From: Propionivibrio limicola
GTDB lineage: Bacteria > Pseudomonadota > Gammaproteobacteria > Burkholderiales > Rhodocyclaceae
DNA: 64,000 nucleotides
Assembly: GCF_009469695.1 (NCBI RefSeq)
Contig: NZ_SSSR01000003.1
Coordinates: 176,105-240,104 of the forward strand
Direction of reading: 5' to 3'
Made by a program: the position numbers and the translations under genes. Below the pieces are notes generated by a model, which did not search any database, had not been told where the DNA came from, and worked only from the letters and a program-made list of their open reading frames with translations. The stretch's first letter is position 1, and each line of letters opens with the position of its first letter. Of this stretch, positions 11,363 through 20,824 are shown in pieces.

Positions 11363-11925
11363 TACGCATCAATCTTCTCCCGCATCGCGAGGAAAAGCGC
11401 AAAGCCAGGCGGCAGCAGTTTTATTCGCTGCTTGGAATGGTTGTGGTGCTTGGTGTGCTCGTCGTATTCCTTGGGTTTTCTGTGATTGGCGGCTATATCT
11501 CGGCTCAAGAGTCGAAAAACCAGTTTCTTAAAAAGGAAATAGCGCTACTCGATAAGGAAATTGACCAGATCAAACGCCTCAAGGAGCAAACACAGGCTCT
11601 GCTGGCTCGCAAACAGATCATCGAATCTCTTCAGCAGGATCGTGCCGAAGCGGTTCGGTTGTTAAGCGAAATGGCTAAGCAAATGCCGGAAGGCGTCTAT
11701 CTTCGTTCGATGAAGCAGGATGGCCGTAAAGTTTCGTTGAGCGGCTATGCCCAATCGAACGCCCGGGTTTCGACGTTGATGCGGAATATTGAAGCGTCAG
11801 AATGGCTGGAAAGGCCTGAGCTGGTCGAAATCAAAGCGGTTTCCGTTGAGAAGCGCCGGTCGAACGAATTCAACATGACTTTGTTCCTTAAAGGAGAGGT
11901 CAAGGAAGAAGGAGGGGCAAAGTGA
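11359..11925 (+). CDS. pilN: Type IV pilus assembly protein PilN
   Basis: PilN is a bitopic inner-membrane protein whose short cytoplasmic tail binds PilM and whose periplasmic domain pairs with PilO. The 188-residue product begins with MIRINLLPHREEKR, the conserved INLLP tail. One membrane span follows (about residues 22-44), then a coiled-coil region rich in K/E/Q and a ferredoxin-like periplasmic domain. The ATG at 11359 overlaps the pilM stop (ATGA), and the stop overlaps the pilO start. Confidence 0.95.
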   Translation: MIRINLLPHREEKRKARRQQFYSLLGMVVVLGVLVVFLGFSVIGGYISAQESKNQFLKKEIALLDKEIDQIKRLKEQTQALLARKQIIESLQQDRAEAVRLLSEMAKQMPEGVYLRSMKQDGRKVSLSGYAQSNARVSTLMRNIEASEWLERPELVEIKAVSVEKRRSNEFNMTLFLKGEVKEEGGAK

Positions 11926-12602
11926 GCGGGGCGGAAAAAGTCAGCTTTGACATTAAATCCATTCTTGATGAATTTCAGGGGTTAAATGCGAAAGATGTCG
12001 GGGCTTGGCCTGCCATCCCGCGGTTTGCCGCGCTCGTATTTGTATTGATCCTGGTATTGTTGGCGGGCTGGTGGTTCGTTTGGAGTGATCAGCTGAGTGA
12101 ACTTGGCGCGCGTGAGCAGGAAGAAGTCAAATTGAGAGAAGAGTTCGTTGCTAAAAAAACGCAAGCGGTCAATCTCGATTTGTATACGCAGCAACTTGCT
12201 GAAATAGACCGTTCTTTTGGCGCCTTGCTCAAACAATTGCCAAACAAGGCGGAGGTCGAGTCTTTGCTGGTTGAAATAAATCAATCTGGAATGGGTAGGG
12301 GGTTGCAGTTTGAGCTATTTAAGCCAGGTCAGGAAACCATTAAGGAGTTTTATGCTGAACTACCGATAAATGTCCGCCTATCGGGTGGCTATCATGATTT
12401 CGGTGCGTTTGCTGCGGATATTGGCGCTTTGTCGCGAATAGTTACGATGAATAATGTTTCTATAGCACCTAATCAGCAGGCTAAGGATGGCTCTCTCGTC
12501 TTGGATGCGGTAGCAAAGACATTCCGTTACCTTGACGAAGAGGAGGTCGCGGCTAGAAAGCGGGCCGAAAAGGCCGCCAAGGCGTCAAAGGGTAAGAAAT
12601 GA
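11922..12602 (+). CDS. pilO: Type IV pilus assembly protein PilO
   Basis: PilO is the heterodimer partner of PilN in the inner-membrane alignment complex. The 226-residue product has a short cytoplasmic segment, one membrane span at about residues 31-51, a coiled coil and a globular periplasmic domain, and ends in a Lys/Ala-rich tail. It starts with GTG in the GTGA overlap with the pilN stop. Codon use is slightly more AT-rich than in neighbouring metabolic genes, as often seen for pilus genes. Confidence 0.94.
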   Translation: MSGAEKVSFDIKSILDEFQGLNAKDVGAWPAIPRFAALVFVLILVLLAGWWFVWSDQLSELGAREQEEVKLREEFVAKKTQAVNLDLYTQQLAEIDRSFGALLKQLPNKAEVESLLVEINQSGMGRGLQFELFKPGQETIKEFYAELPINVRLSGGYHDFGAFAADIGALSRIVTMNNVSIAPNQQAKDGSLVLDAVAKTFRYLDEEEVAARKRAEKAAKASKGKK

Positions 12603-13123
12603 GAAAAATTGCGCTTCTATTGACGCCTCTTGTCTTGGTTGCGTGTTCTGCCGGAAATGAACACGAGGATTTGCGGCAATGGATGAACGAGGTATCCAAA
12701 GGAATAAAAGGAAAGATCCCGCCTCTGCCGCAGGTTAAAGTTTATGAGCCGAGTCCTTACGATGTCGCAAATCTGCTTGAGCCGTTCAGCTCTTCAAAAA
12801 TAAGTTTGGAAAGAAAAAAAGGGTCGGCTGGCGGTGTTCAGCCCGATCTGGATCGACCGCGAGAGCCGCTTGAGTCATATCCGCTCGAATCATTGAGATA
12901 TGTTGGGGTGATGTCGAGAAACAAGTTGTCGTATGCAATTATTCAAGCGGACGGAGTACTTCATCATGTGAGGGTGGGTAATTACATGGGGCAAAATTTC
13001 GGTGTCGTGACAAGAATTTCGGAGACTGAGGTTGCTTTGAAGGAACTCGTTCAGGATGCGGCGGGGGATTGGGTTGAAAGGGAAAGCAAATTGCTGCTTC
13101 AGGAGCAGGAGGTAAAAAAATGA
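12599..13123 (+). CDS. pilP: Type IV pilus assembly lipoprotein PilP
   Basis: PilP links the PilN/PilO dimer to the PilQ secretin in the periplasm. The 174-residue product has a lipoprotein signal peptide with lipobox LVAC (Cys at residue 16). A disordered region follows (PPLPQVKVYEPSPYD), and then the HR-domain fold ending ESYPLESLRYVGVM...VGNYMGQNFG. It overlaps pilO and pilQ by four bases on each side. Confidence 0.95.
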   Translation: MRKIALLLTPLVLVACSAGNEHEDLRQWMNEVSKGIKGKIPPLPQVKVYEPSPYDVANLLEPFSSSKISLERKKGSAGGVQPDLDRPREPLESYPLESLRYVGVMSRNKLSYAIIQADGVLHHVRVGNYMGQNFGVVTRISETEVALKELVQDAAGDWVERESKLLLQEQEVKK

Positions 13124-15225
13124 ACAAAATCGCACGGTATTTGATTGGCCTGGTGGGCTCTTTTTTTGTCGTAGCTGCTTTTCCAATTGACGCCCAAGAG
13201 CGACAAAACGCAATTGAAGCAATTGCGGTGGTGCAACAAGGTGGTGTGCTCAACGTCAAATTGTCTTTTAAGCAGCCGCTAACCGCGTTACCCCCTTCGT
13301 TTAGTGTTGCCAACCCAGCCAGGATTGTTTTGGATTTTGCGGATACTGTTAATGGTCTCGGAAAAAATTCCCAGTCTTTTAATGAGGCGGAGTTGAAGAG
13401 TGTTAATGTGGTGCAAGCTGAAGATCGTACCCGCGTTGTGCTTAATTTAAATCGGGGAATGCTTTATGAGCAGACGATTGATGGAAAGAATCTATTGCTC
13501 GCCCTCACGGCTTCTAGTAACGCGGGTGAGTTTCCTTCTCGCTTAGAGCATTTCTCGCAGCCTTCCGCAATCCAATCGAACGCAGTGAATGTCCGAGATA
13601 TCTCGTTCCGGCGCGGGAAAGATGGGGAGGCGAGAATTACGGTGGAACTTAGTGATCCAAACGCCGGGATTGATATTCGCCAGCAAGGCCAGAATCTATT
13701 GGTCGATTTTCTCAAGGTCGGTGTTCCTGAGGTGCTGAGAAAAAAACTCGACGTGACGGATTTCTCAACGCCGGTGGTTTCGGTCAGTACTGTCCAGCAA
13801 GGTGTCAATGCGCGCATGACCATCTCGCCGCGTGGATTGTGGGAGCACAATGCCTATCAGACAGATAACCTTTTTGTCATTGAGATTAAACCGGTTATTG
13901 AAAACCCGAATAAATTGGTCCAGGGAACACGTGGTGGATATCAGGGGGAGAAATTATCGTTGAACTTCCAAAATGTGGAGGTTCGGCGTTTGCTACAGGT
14001 GATTGGCGAATTTACCGGGATGAATATCGTGGTCAGCGATTCTGTTGGCGGAGCGATTACTCTTATTCTTAAAGATGTGCCGTGGGATCAGGCGCTGGAT
14101 ATCATCCTCCAGCAGAAAGGCCTCGATATGAGGAAAAACGGCAACGTGATTTTGATTGCGCCGCGAGAGGAAATTGCCACTAAGGAAAAGCTGGAGTTCG
14201 AGTCAAAGGCGCAAATCGGAGATCTGGAGCCTTTGCATACCGAAAGCTTCCTGATGAATTACATAAAGGGTGCGGATGTAAAGAAGTTGCTGTCGGACTC
14301 GAAGCAGACACTTTTGTCGAAACGCGGCAGTGCCTTGTTGGACGAACGGTCAAATATGCTTTTTGTCCAAGATACCCCGAGCCGGCTTGATGATGTTCGG
14401 GCAATGATAGCCAAGATCGATATTCCTGTTAGGCAGGTTCTGATAGAGGCGCGAATCGTTGAAGCCGGTGATTCATTCTCCAAAAACCTCGGGGTACGTT
14501 TAGGGACGGGAGCTCTTACAAAAACAACGACTAAAGACTCGAATACCGGAGAGATATCGAGCACATACACGAAGGAAACAGAGTTGGGGTGGATTAACTC
14601 TACCCAGACAACAGGGGGGTTGGGAAGTGTCAATTTGCCTGCATCGTCAATTTCTGGGACCTCAGCTGCTAGCTACGCACTGACCCTCTTTGATGGAAAA
14701 ATGTCTAGATATCTGGATATTGAAATTTCTGCTTTGGAGGCTGATGGCCGCGGGAAAGTGATATCAAATCCACGTATTATGACCACAAATCAGGTCGAAG
14801 CCATTATTGAGCAGGGCGTGGAAATTCCATATCAACAAGCAACAAGTTCTGGTGCGACGAGCATTGCATATAAAAAAGCCAATCTTTCTCTGAAAGTGAA
14901 GCCGCAAATTACTCCTGATGGCAAGGTTACGATGTCGCTTGATATTAATAAAGATACGCCCAATACGTCTCTATCTACCGGTTCTGGATTGGCCATTGAT
15001 ACCAAGCATGTCAAGACAGAAGTTCTTGTCGAGAATGGTGGTACTGTTGTTATTGGAGGTATCTATACGCAAGAGAAGAGTACCTCGACCTACCGGGTTC
15101 CGTTACTTGGCGATCTTCCGTATCTTGGCTGGTTATTTAAATCAACCGAGTGGGTTGATAATAAGACTGAACTGCTTGTTTTTATTACACCAAAGATAGT
15201 TTCGGACAATTTGGCTGTAAGGTAG
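13120..15225 (+). CDS. pilQ: Type IV pilus outer-membrane secretin PilQ
   Basis: PilQ forms the outer-membrane channel through which the pilus leaves the cell. The 701-residue precursor has a signal peptide ending near residue 26. Two AMIN (peptidoglycan-binding) domains cover about residues 30-270, N0/N1 domains follow, and the C-terminal secretin core carries GVEIPYQQ, NGGTVVIGGIY and VPLLGDLPYLGWLFK. The usual betaproteobacterial order continues with aroK-aroB. Here the gene is followed instead by a broken transposase and the convergent pckG, so the conserved neighbourhood has been rearranged. Confidence 0.96.
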   Translation: MNKIARYLIGLVGSFFVVAAFPIDAQERQNAIEAIAVVQQGGVLNVKLSFKQPLTALPPSFSVANPARIVLDFADTVNGLGKNSQSFNEAELKSVNVVQAEDRTRVVLNLNRGMLYEQTIDGKNLLLALTASSNAGEFPSRLEHFSQPSAIQSNAVNVRDISFRRGKDGEARITVELSDPNAGIDIRQQGQNLLVDFLKVGVPEVLRKKLDVTDFSTPVVSVSTVQQGVNARMTISPRGLWEHNAYQTDNLFVIEIKPVIENPNKLVQGTRGGYQGEKLSLNFQNVEVRRLLQVIGEFTGMNIVVSDSVGGAITLILKDVPWDQALDIILQQKGLDMRKNGNVILIAPREEIATKEKLEFESKAQIGDLEPLHTESFLMNYIKGADVKKLLSDSKQTLLSKRGSALLDERSNMLFVQDTPSRLDDVRAMIAKIDIPVRQVLIEARIVEAGDSFSKNLGVRLGTGALTKTTTKDSNTGEISSTYTKETELGWINSTQTTGGLGSVNLPASSISGTSAASYALTLFDGKMSRYLDIEISALEADGRGKVISNPRIMTTNQVEAIIEQGVEIPYQQATSSGATSIAYKKANLSLKVKPQITPDGKVTMSLDINKDTPNTSLSTGSGLAIDTKHVKTEVLVENGGTVVIGGIYTQEKSTSTYRVPLLGDLPYLGWLFKSTEWVDNKTELLVFITPKIVSDNLAVR

Positions 15226-15644
15226 GTGATGCGCGCTTCGGGTGATGACAGGCCGGACGGAGAAGGTCGTTGGGCGCGGTAAGTCATTACCTCATCGAGG
15301 CTGGCGGCAGTTTGGCGTGACCGGAAAATGAGCGGCCAGCGTTTGTAGATGATCTGCGCTGTTGCATGACTCGCGCGAGGCTGAGTTTTCGTGGCTCCGG
15401 GCAAGTGTGTTTCCGCGCACTATGGCACTGGGCTCTGGTGTCGAGATGGGGAAAGCGGTGAAGCACGGTCGTGCGTACGTGTAGTTCGACAGCTTGCTGA
15501 TAAAAGTCGCGAGCGAGAATTTCCAACAAAATCGTTTTGCAGTGTCGGGCGACTTATCTTCGACTGCGTGGTTTGGATGCGCAGATCCCTATTCTTCGTT
15601 GGTTTGATACCCGGTGCGCGTCAAGGTAGTTGTTGCCTCGTTCA

Positions 15645-16255
15645 TGCAGCCAACTGCTGAAGAAGCTTGTCTTCCGAATGCGCGTTGACGATGCTCGACG
15701 TTGTACCAATGTACGAAGCTGTGCGCCCAGGCGCGAGCGTAGTCGAGTTCGGCAAAGCCTTTGGCCGGAAACTTGCGACGGTATTGGGCGGTGCGAAACA
15801 GCGATTCCGCGTAAGCGTTGTCATCGCTAGCCCGGGGTCGAAAATATGGGGGGTGACGCCCAACCAGTTCAGCATCGCCAGCACTGTCGTGGCTTGGAGC
15901 GTCAAGCCGTAGTCACCATGCAAGACGGGCTTGCTGTTCAGTGCGGACAATGGCCTTTGTCCAACGCGGTGCGGCGCAGCAGATGCGCCGCACGATCGGC
16001 GTGATCGCAGTCATGCACCTCCCCGCCGACAATTTCGCGGCTATACAGGTCGAGGATGAGGTGGAGGTGAAACCATCGGCCCTGGATTCTGGCCGGCAGA
16101 TACGTCATGTCTCAGCACCAGGCCGGCGGTATGCGTGGTCGGTGGCCGCCGCCGAGCAGCCTATCGGTCGCCTGCCAGCGCTGAAGGGTACGCAGATCGA
16201 CGTCGGCCATAGCGCTATCGCTCGATTTTTGAATTCTCTCAGGCCATGCCATTTT
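15645..16255 (-). pseudogene. Degenerate IS3-family transposase (OrfB) remnant
   Basis: Read on the minus strand, the DDE integrase core of an IS3-family OrfB is recognisable but split over several frames. The first block contains DMTYLPARIQGRWFHLHLI and LDLYSREIVGGEVHD, the second NSKPVLHGDYG and LAMLNWLGV, the third DDNAYAESLFRTAQYRRKF and HSFVHWYNVEHR. Lesions include an in-frame TGA at 16112-16114 where the family has Trp (WCWDMTY), a frameshift near 15940 and another near 15840. The N-terminal part and OrfA are not found, so the element cannot move. Weak similarity (ILARDFYQQA around 15500) suggests decayed C-terminal sequence continues toward pilQ. Nothing else is recognised in 15226-15640. 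Confidence 0.85.
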
Positions 16256-16403
16256 CATTCTTTAGTGCCTCGGGGTATGTTTTATTGAGGCGAGAACTAT
16301 TTTGATGCGGATGGCGGTTGAGCAGGGTAATTGTCGGAATTTTCGGGGCGGGTAGTTTATGATGACCATTGTCATCAGTGCTTGGGCTGGAAAACTCAGC
16401 TAG

Positions 16404-16459
16404 TCTGCACGACTAAGAGGTGGTGTCATTGTTTTAGTAGCTCCCACCAGTCGTGCAGC
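16404..16459. repeat. Imperfect inverted repeat between IS remnant and pckG
   Basis: CTGCACGACT (16405-16414) is exactly inverted as AGTCGTGCAG (16449-16458), with a second nested pairing of GGTGG with CCACC inside the arm-to-arm spacer. The spacer is about 34 bases. Its role is unknown: it could be an IS end relic, a miniature element, or part of the 3' region of the pckG transcript. No gene is seen in 16290-16507. Confidence 0.6.
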
Positions 16460-16471
16460 CTTCGCAAAGCA

Positions 16472-16499
16472 TCCCGCTGAATGCTTGATTTCAGCGGGA
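16472..16499 (-). terminator. Hairpin terminator after pckG
   Basis: TCCCGCTGAA pairs exactly with TTCAGCGGGA around an 8-base loop, starting 9 bases beyond the pckG stop on the minus strand. The following tract (TGCTTTGCG) is only moderately T-rich, so termination may be weak. Confidence 0.6.
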
Positions 16500-16507
16500 G
16501 CAGACTC

Positions 16508-18343
16508 TTACGTAAAACTTCTAAACAGGTACTCGCGGATCAGTTCAAGTTTTTCTGGCGTCTTGTCGCCGAATTTCTCGAACCATTCCTTGCTTCCGTT
16601 CAATTCGCTGATCCACGCGTCTCTATTTATTTTTGTTACGTCCTCAAATTCCCTTTCGGAAAAATCTGTGTCCGTCCAGTCTATGTCCTCGAAGCTGGGC
16701 ATCCATCCAAGAGTGGTTTCTGCTGCTTGAGCGGTTCCTTCGCAGCGACCAATGATCCACTTCAGGATGCGGGCGTTGTCGCCGAAGCCTGGCCAAGCGA
16801 ATTCACCTTGTTCATTGGTTCTGAACCAGTTGACCAGGAAAATGGGGGGGATATCAGCAACGGCATTTTTCATGTCAAGCCAATGGCTGTAATAGTCCGC
16901 CATGTTGTAACCGCAAAATGGGAGCATGGCGAACGGGTCGCGACGCACAACACCTTGGGCGCCGAAGGCGGCGGCCGTCGTTTCAGAGCCGAGTGTGGCG
17001 GCTGAAAAAACGCCGAAATCCCAGTTGAAGGTTTGGCAAACGAGGGGGATGGTGGATGCACGACGCCCCCCGAAGATGAACGCCGAAATCGGAACGCCTT
17101 CGGGGTTTTCCCAGTTGCCGTCAATGCTCGGGCATTGAGAAGCTGGCGAGGTGAAGCGCGAGTTCGGGTGAGCTGCTTTTGTACCCTTGGCTTTGCCGAT
17201 TTCTGGGGTCCAGTCGTTGCCCTGCCAGTCAATGAGGTGTTGCGGGGCGGGGGCCATGCCTTCCCACCACACGTCGCCGTCGTCGGTGAGGGCGACGTTT
17301 GTGAAAATTGTGTTTTCGGAAAGCGAGGCCATGGCATTGAAGTTGGTCTTCTCGTTGGTGCCTGGGGCAACGCCAAAAAAACCGGATTCGGGATTGATTG
17401 CAAAGAAGCGGGTTTTCCCGTCTTTGTCTACTCTAGGCTTGATCCAGGCTATGTCATCCCCGACGGTGGTGATCTTCCAGCCGTTGAGCCCTTTCGGGGG
17501 GATCAACATGGCGAAATTTGTTTTGCCACATGCTGACGGGAATGCGGCGGCGACGTAGTGTTTTTTTCCTTCTGGAGATTCGACGCCAAGGATGAGCATG
17601 TGTTCCGCAAGCCAGCCCTGCTCGCGGGCCATGCTGGATGCAATGCGCAATGCCAGACATTTTTTTCCGAGAAGTGCATTGCCACCGTAACCTGACCCGT
17701 AGGACCAGATTTCACGTGTTTCTGGGAAGTGAACGATGTACTTTGTCGTCGGGTTGCATGGCCAGCGGGTTGTGTCTTTTGCGCCAGGCTCCTTTGGCGC
17801 GCCAAGCGAGTGTATGCAGGGGACGAAGCTGCCGTTTGTGCCAAGTTCAAGGGCCGCATCTCTGCCCATCCGGGTCATGATGCGCATGTTAACGGCAACG
17901 TAGGCGCTGTCAGTGATTTCAACGCCAATTTGCGCAATCGGCGAGCCAATTGGGCCCATTGAGAAAGGGATTACATACATCGTTCTCCCTTTCATGCATC
18001 CCTCGAACAAACGCTTCAGGGTTGCCCGCATTACTTGCGGGTTTTCCCAGTTGTTTGTCGGGCCGGCATCTTCCTGTTTTTCAGAGCAGATAAAAGTCCG
18101 GTCCTCTACGCGGGCGACATCTGAAGGGTCTGAAAACGCTGCAAAAGAATTCTTGCGTTTTTTTAGCTTGATAAAGGTTCCGGCTTCAACGAGTTCGTTG
18201 CAGAGACTGTCGTATTCCTCTTGTGAGCCATCAAGCCAAACGATACGATCAGGCGAGGTCAAGGTGGCGATTTGTGCTACCCACTGCTTTAGACCTTCAT
18301 GCTTGACGTAGTCAGGGGCATTGATGGAAAAGGTTTCTCTCAT
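16508..18343 (-). CDS. pckG: Phosphoenolpyruvate carboxykinase (GTP)
   Basis: This enzyme converts oxaloacetate plus GTP to PEP, CO2 and GDP in gluconeogenesis. The 611-residue product belongs to the GTP-dependent family. It has the kinase-1a loop [13 protein letters not shown] with its active-site cysteine, the GGRRAST motif, and [15 protein letters not shown]. It starts at ATG 18343. The 278-base region up to the divergent peptidase gene has no gene but holds a perfect 8-bp hairpin (AAAAGAGC/GCTCTTTT, 18428-18446) that could act in regulation. A hairpin follows the stop. Confidence 0.96.
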   Translation of the reverse strand: MRETFSINAPDYVKHEGLKQWVAQIATLTSPDRIVWLDGSQEEYDSLCNELVEAGTFIKLKKRKNSFAAFSDPSDVARVEDRTFICSEKQEDAGPTNNWENPQVMRATLKRLFEGCMKGRTMYVIPFSMGPIGSPIAQIGVEITDSAYVAVNMRIMTRMGRDAALELGTNGSFVPCIHSLGAPKEPGAKDTTRWPCNPTTKYIVHFPETREIWSYGSGYGGNALLGKKCLALRIASSMAREQGWLAEHMLILGVESPEGKKHYVAAAFPSACGKTNFAMLIPPKGLNGWKITTVGDDIAWIKPRVDKDGKTRFFAINPESGFFGVAPGTNEKTNFNAMASLSENTIFTNVALTDDGDVWWEGMAPAPQHLIDWQGNDWTPEIGKAKGTKAAHPNSRFTSPASQCPSIDGNWENPEGVPISAFIFGGRRASTIPLVCQTFNWDFGVFSAATLGSETTAAAFGAQGVVRRDPFAMLPFCGYNMADYYSHWLDMKNAVADIPPIFLVNWFRTNEQGEFAWPGFGDNARILKWIIGRCEGTAQAAETTLGWMPSFEDIDWTDTDFSEREFEDVTKINRDAWISELNGSKEWFEKFGDKTPEKLELIREYLFRSFT

Positions 18344-18621
18344 AGCAATACACTCTCTCTTGGGGCGTTTTGGAACTGGTTTGTCAGGAGGGCGATAAAA
18401 GCAATTTGACTGTGAACTGCCGATATGAAAAGAGCAGGGCTCTTTTGTATTCGGTAGGCTTACGGTGTAATTTTAGCATAATAAAATCACCGAATTTATG
18501 CACGGACCGATATGTTAAATGCGTAGCCCTTGGTTTTTGCTCTCGCGGCATTTGTTGATTTGGTGTTTTTGGGTGGTAGACTTTTGTGTTTTGCGCAATA
18601 AGCTGTCGTTAGGAGGTGGCA

Positions 18622-19701
18622 ATGAAGAGAAGCTTGCTGAATGTTGTTGTGCCGATTGTGTTGGCGTTAGGCGTCTTCTTCTTGCCGGTCGATACCTCCT
18701 CTGGCGCAGAGTCGAATAAAAAGGTTCTTGCTGCTAAAGATGCGCCCAAAAAGGGTGTGGCAAAAGGCAAGCAGAAGACCTCTACGGCAAAAAAAAAGAC
18801 GGTGGCGAAAGCCGGGCAAGTTAGTAAGCGTAGCGTAGCTGCGTCGGGGAAAGCAAAACGACAGAAACGGACCGCGGCGACCAATGCCAGAAGTGGTCCC
18901 GGCGCCGAGCAAAAATTATCAGTGCAGTCGGGTTTTGCCTTTGTGTTCGATCAGGGGGCGGGCGAAGCTCTGTATCAGAAAAATGCCGGCGCCGTGGTGC
19001 CGATTGCGTCAATTACCAAACTAATGACGGCGATGGTGGTGCTTGATAGTGCGCCGAATTTGCAAGCTCCAATCACCATATCGGAAAACGATGTCGACTA
19101 TCTGCGCGGAAGCCGTTCCAGGTTGCCCGTTGGGACCGTGATTGGCCGTGAAACGGCGCTGCTGCTAGCTTTGATGTCCTCTGAAAATCGGGCTGCCCAT
19201 GCGCTGGCCCGCCACTACCCCGGAGGGTTGCCGGCATTTCTTGGTGCGATGAATGCGAAGGCGCGGGAGTTGGGGATGAGGGATACGCATTTTGAAGATC
19301 CGACCGGGCTGACTAAAAATAACGTATCTACAGCCCGTGATTTGGCTCGAATGGTGGCGGCTGCGCAGCGCTACCCGTTGATCAGGGAATTTTCGACGAC
19401 GCCGGAAGCTTTTGTCGAGGTTAGTGGACGTCAAATGGCATACCGGAATACCAATCCCTTGGTAAAGAGCGCAGCGTGGGATGTCGGGGTCTCAAAAACG
19501 GGGTACATACAAGAGGCTGGGAAATGCCTAGTGATGCAGGCGCGCGTCGCTGAAAAGCCAGTCGTGATCGTGTTGCTCGACTCGGCAGGCAAGGAGACGC
19601 GGGTAGGGGATGCGAACCGGATCAGACGGTGGATGGAGCATGCTTTTGCCGCGCGCAAGGCGGCGACGCACGCGCAGATAAGGCGTGGAGAAGGGGTTTG
19701 A
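18622..19701 (+). CDS. Penicillin-binding D-alanyl-D-alanine endopeptidase/carboxypeptidase (peptidase S11)
   Basis: This is a periplasmic peptidoglycan D,D-peptidase related to PbpG (PBP7) and DacA. The 359-residue precursor has a signal peptide (about residues 1-30). A long Lys/Ala-rich linker of about 60 residues follows, then the catalytic domain with SxxK (SITK, about residues 130-133), SxN (SEN, about 187) and KTG (about 292). There is no DacA-type C-terminal amphipathic anchor, so it resembles the PbpG group. The ATG at 18622 follows AGGAGG at 5 bases; an in-frame GTG at 18616 overlaps that site. Confidence 0.9.
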   Translation: MKRSLLNVVVPIVLALGVFFLPVDTSSGAESNKKVLAAKDAPKKGVAKGKQKTSTAKKKTVAKAGQVSKRSVAASGKAKRQKRTAATNARSGPGAEQKLSVQSGFAFVFDQGAGEALYQKNAGAVVPIASITKLMTAMVVLDSAPNLQAPITISENDVDYLRGSRSRLPVGTVIGRETALLLALMSSENRAAHALARHYPGGLPAFLGAMNAKARELGMRDTHFEDPTGLTKNNVSTARDLARMVAAAQRYPLIREFSTTPEAFVEVSGRQMAYRNTNPLVKSAAWDVGVSKTGYIQEAGKCLVMQARVAEKPVVIVLLDSAGKETRVGDANRIRRWMEHAFAARKAATHAQIRRGEGV

Positions 19702-19778
19702 TCGCGTCCTATGAGTTTTCATTGCTGTAAAAGCATTTACTCGGGGTTGTCTTTCAGGTTGCTCCAAAGCGGTTTTCT

Positions 19779-19993
19779 ATGAGAGCACTGGTTCAGCGGG
19801 TCGCAATGGCCCGTGTGGAAATCTCTGGCCAGATTGTGGAGGTGATCAGAGCCGGATTGCTCGTTTTGTCGGGGAGCTTGATCGTGAATTGGATATTCAA
19901 GTTCAGACTGACGTATTTGGGGCCGACATGGATGTCCATCTGGTCAATAGCGGCCCGGTGACAATCTTCATCGATTCCAAAAATCCTGACTGA
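19779..19993 (+). pseudogene. dtd: D-aminoacyl-tRNA deacylase, internally deleted relic
   Basis: The first 32 codons read MRALVQRVAMARVEIS...GLLVLSG, the conserved N-terminus of Dtd. After this the frame changes, and the next bases in another frame encode ELDIQVQTDVFGADMDVHL and VNSGPVTIFIDS, the conserved C-terminus with its GPVT motif, ending at TGA 19991-19993. About 80-85 central residues, including the SQFTL active-site region, are missing, and the junction (near 19875) is out of frame. The gene is therefore inactive. Normal Dtd is about 145-150 residues long. Confidence 0.88.
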
Positions 19994-20013
19994 AGCCAGT
20001 CTGCATGCCTCAA

Positions 20014-20739
20014 TCAGCGTTTCGCCAGGGCGCGCGCAGCAACCAGTACGGTTACGGCAGATGCGCCGTGCAGTTTTAGGGTGCGCGCACACTCGTTAAG
20101 TGAGCTGCCCGTAGTCATGACGTCATCGACAAGCAATATTCGTTTTCCGGTTAGATCCGTCGAACAATAAAACGCGTTTCGAATATTTTCTTTCCGGTCT
20201 CGCCAAGGCAGTGTGGCTTGTGCAGCGGTGTGACGTAGGCGGACGCAACTGGTCGTATCGATTTGCAGGTTATGGGAGCGACTAATCGGACGGGCGAGTT
20301 CCAGTGCTTGATTGAATCCACGCTCACGCAGGCGTATCAGATGCAGCGGTAACGGGATAATGAGATCGGCGCAAATTCCATCGGCCGTACATGCCATTTG
20401 CTGCCCAAGGTAGTCGGCAATCGCCAGGCGATGTGCGTATTTCAACGCTTGCACGAGTTTGTCTAACGGGAAATCATAGAGAAAAGCAGCTCGCGTTGAG
20501 TCATAGTGTGGCGGGTGCGCGAGGCACTGCCCGCACAATTCACCTGCAGGTGTTGGCTGGGCGCAGCGCGGGCATGCCGGGAGTTCGTGTTTGGGCAGAT
20601 CTGCGGTGCATGCTTCGCAAACGGGGGCGTGGCGGCTGGTCGATGCGCAAAGAAGGCAGCTTTGAGGAGCGAGGGCGTTGAACAAGCGCGCCAATCCTGG
20701 CGCGGATAGCAAGCCTTTGTTTTGAGTTAGAATGCACAT
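20014..20739 (-). CDS. comF: ComF family protein (phosphoribosyltransferase-like)
   Basis: This 241-residue protein belongs to the ComF/GntX family, linked in other bacteria to DNA uptake and use of DNA as nutrient. N-terminal cysteine pairs (CLLC...CEAC, then CPRC...CGQC) form a double zinc ribbon. The C-terminal part is a type I PRTase domain with ILLVDDVMTTGSS. I chose the ATG at 20739 because it gives the usual family length; the frame is open upstream to 20826, into the bioB start. It is divergent from bioB, with about 85 bases between starts. Confidence 0.9.
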   Translation of the reverse strand: MCILTQNKGLLSAPGLARLFNALAPQSCLLCASTSRHAPVCEACTADLPKHELPACPRCAQPTPAGELCGQCLAHPPHYDSTRAAFLYDFPLDKLVQALKYAHRLAIADYLGQQMACTADGICADLIIPLPLHLIRLRERGFNQALELARPISRSHNLQIDTTSCVRLRHTAAQATLPWRDRKENIRNAFYCSTDLTGKRILLVDDVMTTGSSLNECARTLKLHGASAVTVLVAARALAKR

Positions 20740-20824
20740 TCCCCGGACGCCCCCGTCGTTGAGTCGGCTCTCTGGTTTTTCCTTCTGTGTCTTGCATTTT
20801 CCCCGTTTCCAGTAGGTTGCACCC

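Noticed and set aside
15941..16288. 115-codon plus-strand frame in the IS region
   Set aside because: The opposite strand carries clear transposase motifs, so this is a shadow of the remnant.
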